From contig CAXHTR010000007.1 of assembly GCA_964019655.1 (NCBI GenBank), positions 124,001 through 188,000 on the forward strand: a stretch of DNA of 64,000 nt, in the 5' to 3' direction. Source of the DNA: Perkinsela sp. pyNocScin1 (taxonomy: Eukaryota; Euglenozoa; Kinetoplastea; Prokinetoplastida; Perkinselidae). Shown here one piece after another: positions 19,245-28,674 of the stretch; the first letter of the stretch is position 1; the number at the start of each line of letters is the position of its first letter. The position numbers and the translations under genes are program-made. The notes under the pieces were generated by a model that was given only the letters and a program-made list of their open reading frames with translations, did no database searches and was not told the DNA's origin.

Positions 19245-20105
19245 ATGCTTTTCCTGCGGGCTCTCCTGAGTCTATCCGCTGACACCCCCCTCGGCCGCTT
19301 CGACCGCGATGCCATGGACGACCAGTCCATGATGGAGCTCCTCGCCGCAGATCTCCGGCCGCGGACGGTGCAAACGTTCTGGGATGAGGACGGCGCGTTC
19401 CTCGACGTTTCACAGTGGCACGGTGTCACGCGCAATGTCGAAGGAAACGTCATTGGCATTTTGATCGGTCGAATGAACTTGCTCGAGGGGACGGTCGCGC
19501 TCGACTGGATGCCCCGGCACATGCTGACGTTCACGCTGGCGTGGAACGGGCTGGAGGGAACGCTCTCGACGCCGGGCCTCCCTGCGTCGCTCCAGGTGCT
19601 CTGCGTGCAGAACAACGCGCTGCGGGGTGCGGTCGACTTTCGACGTCTCCCAGCAGACCTGCGCTCGCTGGGCATTTCTTCGAATGCTTTTACGGGCAGC
19701 TGCGACCTGACGGCACTGCCGCAGCGTATGCGGGCGCTTTCCGCCCAGTTCAATCATTTTTCGGGCAGCATTTCCCTCGAGCACTTGCCAGACAGCATGC
19801 TGGAGATAAACCTCTCCGGTTGCTCTTTTGAGGGTACGCTGACGTTCGATGCACTGCCCCCACGCATGGAAGAGCTCTGCCTCGACGAGAACAAATTCTG
19901 CGGGAGCGTGCGGCTGGTGAATCTACCGGACTCGATATATGAGCTCAATCTTGCACGCTGTTCGTTCGGAGGGACAGCAGTGGTGCAGCGCGGCCTAGAT
20001 GCCAATGTTGTTGTGCTGGAAGGTAACAACTTTGACGCAGTCGTGGACGAAAATGGGGCAGCGATGGCGATGGAGATGTTCCGCGATGAGATTGTAAACT
20101 TCTGA
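19245..20105 (+). CDS. LRR protein, subfamily B
   Basis: 286 residues. The leader MLFLRALLSLSADTP is followed by LGRFDRDAMDDQSMMELLA and a cap in which W is kept (QWHGVTRN) but both cysteines are absent. Seven 23-residue LRRs follow (about residues 85-250). The last repeat runs into the subfamily B end module GGTAVVQRGLDANVVVLEGN then FDAVVDENGAAM. No transmembrane segment is present. It is GC-richer than its neighbours. It lies just downstream of the MITE. Confidence 0.92.
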   Translation: MLFLRALLSLSADTPLGRFDRDAMDDQSMMELLAADLRPRTVQTFWDEDGAFLDVSQWHGVTRNVEGNVIGILIGRMNLLEGTVALDWMPRHMLTFTLAWNGLEGTLSTPGLPASLQVLCVQNNALRGAVDFRRLPADLRSLGISSNAFTGSCDLTALPQRMRALSAQFNHFSGSISLEHLPDSMLEINLSGCSFEGTLTFDALPPRMEELCLDENKFCGSVRLVNLPDSIYELNLARCSFGGTAVVQRGLDANVVVLEGNNFDAVVDENGAAMAMEMFRDEIVNF

Positions 20106-20669
20106 GAGATGATTGGCATAAAGATAGTTTTGTTTATAAACAGTTAAGTTTGTGCATAGGCAAGCTTGTTTCAGCTTGTTCATTTCTTTCTCTGTCTGTA
20201 CTATTTTCTAGTGAAAATGCGACTGTGCGAGGTCTCCTGGCCTATGGCTGGGATTTCCCAAGCAAAGCTGAACAGAAAGTAGGGTGCATATCCTGTATTT
20301 TCATGGGCTTACTAAGCCTCAGCGCTTCAGGGCTGTAAGAAGGTCAAAGCGAGAGGACCGTTGAAGTCCAAGAGACGCAGCTATTGAGCGTACGTGCTGG
20401 TGCAAGCGCATCCGTATTTCGTTCCAGATCAAAGCCTCTCGTCGGTGATCTTTACGATTCCCGGTCGGCTCCAAGTGGCGTCGGACAACGGATGTGCGTC
20501 GAGTGATGCATAGCTGCGAAACCATGAACTACGTTTCCTCTAGAGAGAGAGGCGCGGGTGGTGAGAATGTTGCTGCTGAAGACGCGGGGAACGTGGGCAC
20601 GCTTATCAAAGAGTCACCAGTAGCGTAGAGATAAAGCATAATATGCACTAAAAGGATGGCGATGTACTC
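20106..20669. repeat. Spacer including one arm of a local duplication
   Basis: Bases about 20169-20385 are a diverged direct copy of about 20930-21135 (shared GTTTCAGCTTG, TCTAGTGAAAAT, AGCAAAGCTGAA, CTTCAGGGCTGT). Bases 20400-20545 resemble 21640-21740 (GCTCCAAGTGGCGTCGGACA against GCTCCAAGTGTCGTAACACA). The duplicated pieces are in rearranged order relative to the second copy. No intact gene is present. Confidence 0.65.
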
Positions 20670-20924
20670 CTACTGAAGACCTCTCCATAACTCGATATTC
20701 TTCTGAATCTGTGCCTCCTGCACATACGCTGCAGAAGGCATATTCGGCGCATCTCTCTCGGCCTGCTCAGGCGTCTGCTGCAAGAAAGGGCGAATCAGAG
20801 ACTCACGGAACTTTATGACGTCTTTCTCCAGCAAAACCTTGGCGCCGCGCTTCTTTGACTGGGCCGCATGCCATCCATGTGCTCTCACTGCGTCGTATCT
20901 GCAGTCGAATTCCTCACAGAAACC
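20670..20924 (-). pseudogene. Bromodomain-like fragment, copy 1
   Basis: Minus frame GFCEEFDCRYDAVRAHGWHA, then AAQSKKRGAKVLLEKDVI, then EQAERDAPNMPSAAYVQEAQ. It begins without an ATG at a junction with unrelated repeat sequence, so it is a 5'-truncated copy of the gene relic at 21116-21898. The context of the longer copy (GGYISL...FCEEFxxRYDA) suggests the C-terminal half of a bromodomain, but this is a tentative match from helix and motif spacing only. Confidence 0.45.
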
Positions 20925-21115
20925 TCACAGTTTCAGCTTGCTCATTTCTTCTAGTGAAAATTCTCCTGTTCGAGGACTCCTGGCCCATGACTGGGAAATC
21001 CAAGCAAAGCTGAATACAAAGCAGGGTGCCAATCCTGTCTTTTCTTGAGCTCACTGAGGCTCAGCGCTATGGGGCTGACTTCAGGGCTGTACAAGAGGTC
21101 AAAGCCGGTGCATCT

Positions 21116-21898
21116 TTAAGGCCCAAGAGACCCTGCTTTCGAAACGAAAACACTGAAGAAGTGCATGCGTCTCTGGGTGAGATAACTCGTGTCTGCAAAA
21201 ATCGGTACATCTCCTTGGACCCGCTCAGGCTTCTTCGGAAAGTAATTGCAGATCAGAGACGCACGGACCGTAAATGATGTCTTTCTCCAGCAAAAGCTTG
21301 GCACTGCGCTTCTTTGACTGGGCCGCATGCCATCGATGTGCGCTCACTGCGTCGTATCTGCAGCTGAATTCCTCACAGAAACCGTGAATTTCATAGAAAA
21401 TAGCAGATAGTGAAATATAACCACCATCTCGGTATCGCTCGATCTCTTTCTTGATGGCATCATACGTGAGTGTGCGCTCTCCGCGCGATTCAGCGAAGTC
21501 AAACATGTTCTGAATTATTATGCGCTCCGCCCGGTTGATTCGAACATGCGTTGTTTCGTTTCGAGCGCGACCTTCTTCGTCTTGGTCAGATTCTTGCCCC
21601 TCTTCGGTATCGACGAGTTCTGCATGTCCATCTCTGCACTCTTTTGGGGATTCTCTATCAGCTCCAAGTGTCGTAACACAACGGATACGTACCGACTGAT
21701 ACGTAGCTGGAAATCCACGGACTGCGTTTCCGCCACGGGGAACTCCTGAGAAAAGTATCTACTTAAGTCCAAGCGCAGGGACCTGTAGTATCCGATACCA
21801 TATGGAATTCCTGCGCCCAGGCCTCTTGCGAATGATTTCGGCAATAATGTCGCAGTACGCTTGCATGAGGGCGGCTGGACTAAGGACGACGTTCGCAT
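21116..21898 (-). pseudogene. Bromodomain-like gene relic, copy 2
   Basis: An ATG at 21896-21898 opens 126 residues. They end in a basic linker (KRGKNLTKTKKVALETKQRM), then a frameshift near 21555. The next frame continues INRAERIIIQNMFDFAESRG, YDAIKKEIERYRDGGYISLS and HGFCEEFSCRYDAVSAHRWH. The order IKKxIExYxxGGYxSL, then CxEFxxRYxA, is reminiscent of a bromodomain (MDFxTIxxKL...YxSLxxFxxDxxxxxxNAxxYN). A stop and another frameshift near 21225-21260 precede the PERVQGDVPIFADTSYL tail, which matches the tail of copy 1. Bromodomain assignment is tentative. Confidence 0.45.
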
Positions 21899-22019
21899 TT
21901 ATTTTCAATCGCCGGCGTTGATTGTCCAGATGAGATAAGAGTCGTCGCTCGGCATCCCTGAAGCTTTCGCTTCACATCCCATGAATTGCTCGGAGGGGGG
22001 AAACGACATCGTCGGTTAG

Positions 22020-22140
22020 ACCATGCTGAGCTACTACATTCGGCTCGATAGGCGGACCATGCTGAGCTACTACATTCGACTCGATACGCGGACCATGCTG
22101 AGCTACTACATTCGACTCGACAGGCGGACCATGATGCGCT
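22020..22140. repeat. 36-bp tandem repeat, three units plus a partial
   Basis: Units start at 22020, 22056 and 22092 and read ACCATGCTGAGCTACTACAT, TCGRCTCGAYASGCGG, with a partial fourth unit at 22128. The length is a multiple of three; on the minus strand it encodes HGPPIESNVVAQ three times inside a 67-codon frame (21972-22175). That frame may be a coding minisatellite, but no start context or domain supports it. Confidence 0.85.
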
Positions 22141-22364
22141 GGTGTCGCTGATGTAGAGTCTTGATCGGCGACCACAGAGAGAGACGTGCGTCTGGTGTAT
22201 ATAGCGCGTTCCGAGAACGCGGCTTCCTTACCAGCGAATCATACACTTCATGACCGGTAGGTAATTCAGTCAGTGCTCGCGGTCTTATCTGGCAAAGGCC
22301 GTACTTTGACATCTTATTATAGCTGAAGCTGATGAGCATTTAGCTCTGAAACCGCCCCCTCTTT

Positions 22365-22834
22365 TCAGATCTGCTTTCGCTTACGATGAATGCAACGCAC
22401 AGTGCTCTCGTCGATAAAATAAATGTCCTCGGGCTTGTCATTTTTATATTCTTCGGCACAACGCAGCCGCCTCTGCTTAAGGACCTAAATTCCTTCTGGC
22501 CCACACCAATGCTTACCCAGCCGAATTCTGATTTTGACTCCCAGATTCTTGAGGCATCGCGAAGTCATCCAGTAGCTTCCTTCGAATTTTGCCGTCTTGG
22601 CCATATCCTCGCAATCTTGGAAAGCTGCAAAGGCATTCCATTGAAGACACCGCATGAGAAGTCTCTGCAAAAGTCCTCTGCGAGGTAGCGTTGTGGCCTT
22701 CCGCTCATGGGTTTCAGTCGCTTCACCCAAGGGCTCATTTCGATAGTGCGCATACGTCACACTGGGCAAGTAGTCCATCTTCGTCATAAAAATGCCGAAA
22801 ATGCGCGCAATATTGCGCCCACCAATACCTCCAG
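22365..22834 (-). pseudogene. Tc1/mariner-like transposase relic
   Basis: One minus frame runs from 22834 to a stop at 22365-22367 with an internal TAG at 22485-22487. It reads SYWMTSRCLKNLGVKIRIR, then after the TAG VLKQRRLRCAEEYKN, then DKPEDIYFIDESTVRCIH. This order matches the Tc1/mariner layout: a helix-turn-helix linker (TVxRxLKxxGLK), RLxFAxxY, then the catalytic FSDES block. Ser before the Asp is replaced by Ile. The first catalytic Asp and everything downstream are missing. It is a truncated and interrupted relic; terminal repeats were not located. Confidence 0.65.
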
Positions 22835-23457
22835 CGTCGCGCTACCGCGACGTTTAAAAGATTGGTGTGCCTTCAGATACTGACTTTTGTGCGTGGTCGA
22901 GCCCTCTCTTGGACCCCATCAAGCATCGGGTGCCTGCAAATCAAAATTTTGTCAAAAATGGAAGCTGCGAATATCGCTCAAAAGCCCTCTCGTTTGCACG
23001 CATGTGGACCGTACAATAGCTGGCTGGCGGAAGATATCTAGAATGCCAGAAGGTGTTGGCTACGCCACTGGTGGGGTAGCATCAATTGACAGAGATGCAT
23101 GGATACAAAGATGCTGCCCAAGAGACAGTTGAGACACCAAGAATCTCAAAGTTCCATTGGCTCTGGAATTTCAATGCTGACACAGCGTCAGTCTCTTGGT
23201 GCAGCCTTGAGGCTTTATCATGCGAACGTCGGATGTTTGCGTACTGGTGAGTGACTGAATGACAGAGCTAAAAAGGGAATAGATTTGCGAAATATTTTTT
23301 TGAACAATAGAAAAATCGATATCGACCCAAGACATCAGAAAATGCGTCCACATGAACAAATCATCAATACCTTTCACATAAAAACAAAGGTTTTGAGCTT
23401 TTTTAATCCGTATCGCATCAGATGATTTCACCCCTTTCGTCTTTCTATTCATACAGT
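22835..23457. other. Spacer without a convincing gene
   Basis: No domain, repeat or RNA gene is recognised. A minus frame (23171-23566) overlaps the start of the next LRR pseudogene and is judged a shadow. Confidence 0.5.
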
Positions 23458-24037
23458 CATGCGCTTTCGCTATCATCTGCACTGAAGCCGGCGTCTTCAA
23501 TCGAGCAATGCTCTCTGATCGGCAGTACATGGATCTGCTCTCACCCCACGTGAACATGCACAGCAAACTCGGAGGCGATGAAGCTGACGCTTGCTCCTGG
23601 CGCGTGGGGTACTTGCGACTCGGCGTGAAGGGTCACGTTGAACTCGTGGTGCGGCGCCGATATTTTTTTCCAGAGTGGCAACACATTCGCTGCTCTCCCG
23701 CGCAACCTGGTGGCGCTCCACTTCTTCAAAGAAGACTTCCACGGCGAAATCGACACGAGCGACCTGCCGCGGCCAATGACGTACTTTTCGGTCAACTCGT
23801 GCGCATTCACTGGAACAATAGACTTCACGAATCTCCCCAAGGGCCTCCGAACGTTCGGTGTGCGGCACATAGCAGTCACAGCTTTTTTATTCATCAAGGG
23901 CCTGCCAAGGGCCCCCACACGTGCAGAATCACTGATAGAACGAAGAAGTTTTTTCAGGAGAAGCTAGAGCTCGGCGCGATGCCCCAGGTGATTTGAGGGT
24001 CAGCTTTGGCAATATGCGCTTCTGGGCGATGAAATGA
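23458..24037 (+). pseudogene. LRR pseudogene, subfamily C
   Basis: The order of subfamily C is preserved over several frames. The leader region (CTTTCGCTATCATCTGCACT) is followed by MLSDRQYMDLLSP, then LGGDEADACSW. After a frameshift come LPRNLVALHFFKEDFHGEID, LPRPMTYFSVNSCAFTGTID and LPKGLRTFGVRH. After a further shift there is KLELGAMPQ and then DLRVSFGNMRFWAMK with a stop at 24035-24037. At least three frameshifts are needed. It is the first LRR sequence after the second transposon island, hence the left boundary of the main array. Confidence 0.82.
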
Positions 24038-24483
24038 AGAATAGCGGCAGACAGGACGCGCAATGTGTTGCGTCGCGTCGATTGAAAAGGAGATGAATGG
24101 ATAACCAAAGGTCGAGAAGATAGAGTCAATGGTGTGGTGCATCCGTTTTGTTTACGTCACCGCGTATTTTACTCAATTTGGCCTGAGCCGAAGATATTAA
24201 AGAGGGGGCGCAGTCGACTCCTTTTCTCGATGATACCAATACGCCATAATGGGGTCTGAGCTGGCTTGAGGCCTGCGGACTGCACTCTTCAAGGGGAATA
24301 GGCCTCGGGCGTAATCTTGTCGATTCTTCACAAGTTTAGGGTGGTGAGCAGCGCCTTGTTTCATTTCATCTTCTCAGCGTAAGTCGTCGCATTTCTTACG
24401 TACATCATGTCTCCAAACAGGGGCTGTTTCTACATTCTATTCTACCTTTCTCAACCCGCAGTTGCTACTTTCTTATTCAAAAA
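24038..24483. other. Spacer with pyrimidine-rich 3' end
   Basis: No gene is supported. CTTTCTCAACCCGCAG followed by TTGCTACTTTCTTATTC lies just before ATG 24484 and is a candidate trans-splice acceptor context. Confidence 0.45.
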
Positions 24484-25149
24484 ATGCTTCTGCTTCTCTC
24501 TGCAGTCGACGACAGCCCGATCGGCCGCTTTGACCCATCGCTGCTCTCTGATTTACAGTGTGTTGAGCTTCTCTATACGCCGAACAACCCGAAGGACCTG
24601 CGACAGCAGCTTGGCGGAAACGAGGATGATGTCTGCTCATTCCATGGCATCACCTGCGACCCCAATGACCGTGTGCAGCGGATCAGATGGTCAAGCGTCT
24701 TTATTTTCGGCAGAAAAAGAGTGCAACTGCACGGAGGCATCAACTTTTCGTTCTTCCCGAGACAGGTGCAGTCTGTGACTATATTCAATCAGAATGTGGT
24801 GGGAACGATCGACTTGGCAGTACTTCCGGAGACCCTTGTGACCATGTCGCTGCAACACTGTAAATTTTCGGGGACAGTCGATGTTCGAAGCCTTCCACGA
24901 GGTCTGAAGCACTTATACATTCGTCATAACTGCTTCACAGGCATTGCAGACATCGTAAATCTACCTGATACAATAGAAAAGCTGAGCATTGAAGAGCGCA
25001 TCACGCAAGAAGCGTTACACATTGGTAAACTCCCAGACGGGCCGCTTCAGGTGGCGCTTTATGTGAAAAACATCCCAAAACTCACCTTTGCGGATCCAGC
25101 TGATTCTGCAAAGGTTGAGCTCCAGAAAAGAAGAGCCAAAGAGAGCTAA
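24484..25149 (+). CDS. LRR protein, subfamily C
   Basis: 221 residues. The leader is MLLLLSAVDDSP, then IGRFDPSLLSDLQCVELLYT. A glycine- and acid-rich helix and cap come next, LGGNEDDVCSFHGITCD, with Trp of the usual CTW replaced by Phe. INFSFFPRQVQSVTIFNQ, two clear LRRs (LPETLVTMSLQHCKFSG, LPRGLKHLYIRHNCFTG) and a weak one follow. The end module HIGKLPDG and ADPADSAKVEL is typical for subfamily C, and a basic tail QKRRAKES closes the protein. It pairs with 25256-25882 as a tandem duplicate. Confidence 0.92.
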   Translation: MLLLLSAVDDSPIGRFDPSLLSDLQCVELLYTPNNPKDLRQQLGGNEDDVCSFHGITCDPNDRVQRIRWSSVFIFGRKRVQLHGGINFSFFPRQVQSVTIFNQNVVGTIDLAVLPETLVTMSLQHCKFSGTVDVRSLPRGLKHLYIRHNCFTGIADIVNLPDTIEKLSIEERITQEALHIGKLPDGPLQVALYVKNIPKLTFADPADSAKVELQKRRAKES

Positions 25150-25255
25150 TAAATGAATAGGCAGCGCTTCAAAAAATTTTCATGTCAGCTGTGGGAGTGT
25201 CTTACTTTCATGAGCGGCATACAGTCCCACATTCTTTACTCTCATACGATTGTTT

Positions 25256-25882
25256 ATGCTTCACCTTCTCACCGCCGAGCTTCAGCTTGGCCGGATGAAC
25301 ACAGCCATGCTCACCGACCAGCAGCGAATGGAGCTTCTCTTTTCACCAAGCGCCGCTGACGACGGCTCGCTCTTTGACATCGGGGACGCTGATGACGCGT
25401 GCACGTGGGTAAAAGTCACGTGCGACCAAGATGGCAGTGTCATCGACATTGACTGGCACTTTTCGGATCTCACTATTGACGGGTCCATCTGCTTTACAGT
25501 TTTCCCGCCGCACCTACAGATGTTCAATGTCTACCATCAACCCCTCACGGGAGAGGTTGATGTCAGCAGCCTCCCCGAGTTTTTAGAATATTTTTGCCTC
25601 GAGAAGTGCTTTTTCACTGGAACGCTCGACCTGGGCAGCCTCCCGCGTGGCTTAGAAGCCTTTTTGTGCCTGCAGAACAAAATTGTGGGGATCATAAACA
25701 TCGAGAATCTCCCGGAGGGCATGCAAGAGATCGCAATTGAAGAACCAAACATTAAAGAGAAGGTCATTCGAGTTGGAAAAGTCCCAAAGCGGCGATGCAG
25801 AATTGATCTCACTGGGTGCGGTTTTGCGGACGTCGAGCTTGCGTGTCCAGAAGACAGAGGACGCATCGCGATAGGGGAGTAG
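25256..25882 (+). CDS. LRR protein, subfamily C
   Basis: 208 residues from ATG 25256. A TTG two codons upstream is not used because every paralogue starts at ATG followed by a Leu- or Phe-rich leader. The leader MLHLLTAEL is followed by LGRMNTAMLTDQQRMELLF and a cap with DDACTWVKVTCDQDG. Four LRR-like units start at FPPHLQMFNVYHQPLTGEVD, then LPEFLEYFCLEKCFFTG and LPRGLEAFLCLQNKIVG. The end is VGKVPKR then LTGCGFADVEL and EDRGRIAI. No anchor. A typical member that defines the subfamily well. Confidence 0.92.
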   Translation: MLHLLTAELQLGRMNTAMLTDQQRMELLFSPSAADDGSLFDIGDADDACTWVKVTCDQDGSVIDIDWHFSDLTIDGSICFTVFPPHLQMFNVYHQPLTGEVDVSSLPEFLEYFCLEKCFFTGTLDLGSLPRGLEAFLCLQNKIVGIINIENLPEGMQEIAIEEPNIKEKVIRVGKVPKRRCRIDLTGCGFADVELACPEDRGRIAIGE

Positions 25883-26191
25883 GAGCGAAAGAAAACTCAT
25901 TGATTGTTTTCTTTCCCCATGAGCGCATCATATGAGAGAAACTGCAGAGATTTCTAAAAGTTTTGATGAAAAAGGGTGTGGTAGCGACAGGAGAAGTGAA
26001 TCTTTCTTAAAAAGCTTTTGGATTTTTGGAGTAAGCTAGGAATGCTCTCAGGGCCAGTCTGAAATCTACTTATCTCACAGGACCTTTACTGTCTCTGACA
26101 ATATCCAGTGGTACCGCTTTTCAAAATCTATGAAAGCTAAGAATCCTAGAAAATGGGCCAGTCGGACAAAGAGTGCCTATAGGCCGAAATC
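25883..26191. other. Spacer, nothing recognised
   Basis: AT-rich sequence between an intact LRR gene and an LRR fragment. No open frame of interest. Confidence 0.5.
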
Positions 26192-26383
26192 AGTGCGGAT
26201 TCTCTCCCCAATCGGTTGCGCGTTTTCAATGTATACAACAATGACCTCAGTGGGGAGGTTGTACGAAGTCAGCTGCCACCAACACTTCGCATTCGTGCTG
26301 AAAAGCCAAACTGGATAGCGTTTCCGAGGAATATGTGCATCGACCCAGAGAAAAATAGGAATGCAAATTTGCGGATTGTGTGA
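26192..26383 (+). pseudogene. LRR gene fragment, subfamily C-like
   Basis: A short plus frame reads SADSLPNRLRVFNVYNNDLS, then GEVVRSQLPPTLRIRAEKPN, and ends at TGA 26381-26383. The FNVYNNDLSGEV piece corresponds to the first LRR of subfamily C genes (FNVYHQPLTGEV at 25.5 kb). There is no cap, leader or further repeat, so it is a detached fragment of a former gene between 25.88 and 26.78 kb. Confidence 0.75.
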
Positions 26384-26781
26384 AATCAAGACTGTGCTAA
26401 AATGTTTTGACGCAAAAGATTCTCTACACGAGTATTCCCACCGATCATTCGGTGATTAGAGTTGCTATCTGTCTCTGCACTTTTTGGATAGCAAATGTAC
26501 AAAAAACCCTCGAATAGCGAAGTGATCTCCATTGTTGTTCAAGTCAATAATCTTGTGCAGCACATCATTGTTCACAGCATAGCAAAAATATAGGATAAAA
26601 CCTATGTGATATTTCTTTGCCGATTCGCATTGAAGTGCAAAGATGTCGTGAACTGACAACTGATTTTTGACACAAGATTGTGTAAATTGCAGAAGCAAGG
26701 AAAAGAAGACTGCAATGCACGACCTTTATGCCTGCAGGTATCAGTTCTCTGTATTCCCACTTCATCTTCATATAATTTTAC
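26384..26781. other. Spacer, nothing recognised
   Basis: AT-rich with minus-strand open frames that have no recognisable domain; they overlap the 5' end of the next gene. Confidence 0.45.
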
Positions 26782-27543
26782 ATGTACTTCCAGCTCCTTA
26801 CTTGTATCGACGCACCGATCGCCAAGTTCGACAAAGCGCTCACACCCGATCAGGATTTGCTTGAGCTCGCCGTCCGAGACTTCGTCGATAAAGCAAAAGA
26901 GGCCTTTCAAAACGACCAAGGCATTTTCAAGCACGTCGACGAATGGCCCGGCGTGGAGTTGAACAGCGACGGAAAGGTCAGCAGAATCATATTCCGAAAA
27001 TTCTTTTCCTTCTACGAGAGAGGGTCACAGATACACTTCGACTGCATACCCGACACAGCCCAAGAAGTCAACTTTGACGGGAACGCCTTTCTGGGGACAG
27101 TCGACACAGCGGCGCTGCCCTACGAGCTAAGGACCCTCCGGGCAAATTATAATCAGCTCTCGAGCACATTGGACCTTTCGAGCCTACCCCCAAGCCTGCA
27201 GATGCTGTGCCTCTCCTTCAATAAGCTCTCGGGGAGTATCAACCTGACGAATCTGCCGGAAAACCTCAAAGAGCTCTCGCTCGCAAGCAACGCATTCTCA
27301 GGCCGCGTCGATTTCACGGCGCTGCCGCGGCGCATGGAGCGCTTGATGCTCAACCTGAATTCGCTCAAGGGGAGAGTGGACCTTATGTACATTCCAGCGA
27401 GCATGCAGATGCTCGACATCAGCTGGAACGAGTTTGTGGGGACAATCGACTTTCTCGTGTGCCGCAAGAATGGCGTCACCGTCATGGCGGTGCAGAATAA
27501 GCTGACTGCAGTGCTCAACAAGGGGGACAAGCAGTCGGTATAG
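26782..27543 (+). CDS. LRR protein, subfamily B-like
   Basis: 253 residues. The leader is MYFQLLTCIDAPI, then KFDKALTPDQDLLELAVRDF. The cap keeps Trp but not the cysteines (EWPGVELNSDG, then VSRIIF). Six 23-residue LRRs start at IPDTAQEVNFDGNAFLG, the most regular being LPPSLQMLCLSFNKLSG and LPENLKELSLASNAFSG. The end (GTIDFLVCRKNGVTVMAVQ, then KLTAVLNKGD) matches the position and spacing of the subfamily B tail but is diverged. No membrane anchor. Confidence 0.9.
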   Translation: MYFQLLTCIDAPIAKFDKALTPDQDLLELAVRDFVDKAKEAFQNDQGIFKHVDEWPGVELNSDGKVSRIIFRKFFSFYERGSQIHFDCIPDTAQEVNFDGNAFLGTVDTAALPYELRTLRANYNQLSSTLDLSSLPPSLQMLCLSFNKLSGSINLTNLPENLKELSLASNAFSGRVDFTALPRRMERLMLNLNSLKGRVDLMYIPASMQMLDISWNEFVGTIDFLVCRKNGVTVMAVQNKLTAVLNKGDKQSV

Positions 27544-28674
27544 ATTGAGGTCCCGTCAGTATGATGAATGGCCTTTTGAGGCAGTAATTTTGAGATGAAA
27601 TAGTAAAGTGTAGAGGTATAGGAGGTAAAGCGTCAGAGAGAGAGCTATCGATATAGTTCGAAATTTATCAAACGTTTTTACACTTATCACTTTGATAGTA
27701 AAGTCTATAAAATGAGACATTTTAAAATTGCGATTCGCTTTCTGTGGTATCTGCCTTTCGGGCAATCGAAGTGTGAAATAGAGAATGGAAACGATTTTAT
27801 GATTCAAAGTTCATCTATCTCAGGGACACTTTGGTACGAAGGGTTTCCTATCCCGGGTAAGTAAAGCAGGGTAAAATTGTGGAAATTAAGGGGTGGTAAT
27901 GTACTACAGTGTTGATGCATTCGAAGAATTTCCATCGAAAGACAACGCCTCCTGCACAGCCGACCTACTGTGCTGAAGCGCATCCTCATGACTAGAATTG
28001 TACCAGCAGAAGACGAAATAGAGAGCATCTAGGGCACCATGAAAGAGTTGGGTGATGCTCCGACGAAAGCAAGGACACAAAATCTTGAGGTTAAGAAAGT
28101 TGAATAAGTCTTGAATATCTATCGTTCACTGCAACTAGCGCTGTTTGTATGCTTTCGTATACGTCCCATTCAAGCTTTACTTGAAGTCAGATATGCTCAG
28201 CATTTCATAGCGCAACCAGCTTGCAGCATTGTGTTGTAGAGATACACAGCTCTCACCATCTACAAAAGCAATGCAGGTCCAGCTGGTGCACAATGTGATT
28301 CTGCGCCCAATGCAGAAGTAGTGCATCTCGTATCTCGTAATGTTGGCCACCATGGCCTCACTTTGCTCATATCAAGCTCGCACTTATTTTATGTATGTAC
28401 TGATGTGGTCAGTGCTATTGGCCAGCGGCATAGCTGATGGCTGAGAAGGTGGAGAATCAACGGCAGGTACATCAAAAACCATCTGGGTAATGTTTGATTG
28501 TCAAAGGGATAAAGCCCATGAATAATTCTTTGCAGAATACCTCGCCCGCAGAGCCGAATGGTCACTGGAAGACATTTCCAACTACTTGTTTGTGACAAGA
28601 TACCTTTCTATTCCCTCAAAAGGGTAATGCACAAGCCTTTTTTCCCTTTCGATTCAATTCGTACATTGTCCAAA
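27544..28674. other. 1.1 kb spacer, nothing recognised
   Basis: Neither strand holds a credible gene. Short frames on the minus strand (27556-27807, 27804-28028) are AT-rich and lack motifs. The frame of the next gene is open from 28558, but those codons lie outside the family's usual N-terminus. Confidence 0.5.

Noticed and set aside
21540-21560. GTTCGAATC resembling a tRNA B box on the minus strand.
   Set aside because: No matching A box or cloverleaf around it, and it lies inside the bromodomain-like relic.
22020-22140. Three 36-bp units could be a short CRISPR array.
   Set aside because: The units are contiguous with no spacers, and the context is eukaryotic.
22106-22339. Minus frame with ATG adjoining the 36-bp repeat.
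   Set aside because: No motif and the repeat-coded frame is different. Kept only as repeat evidence.
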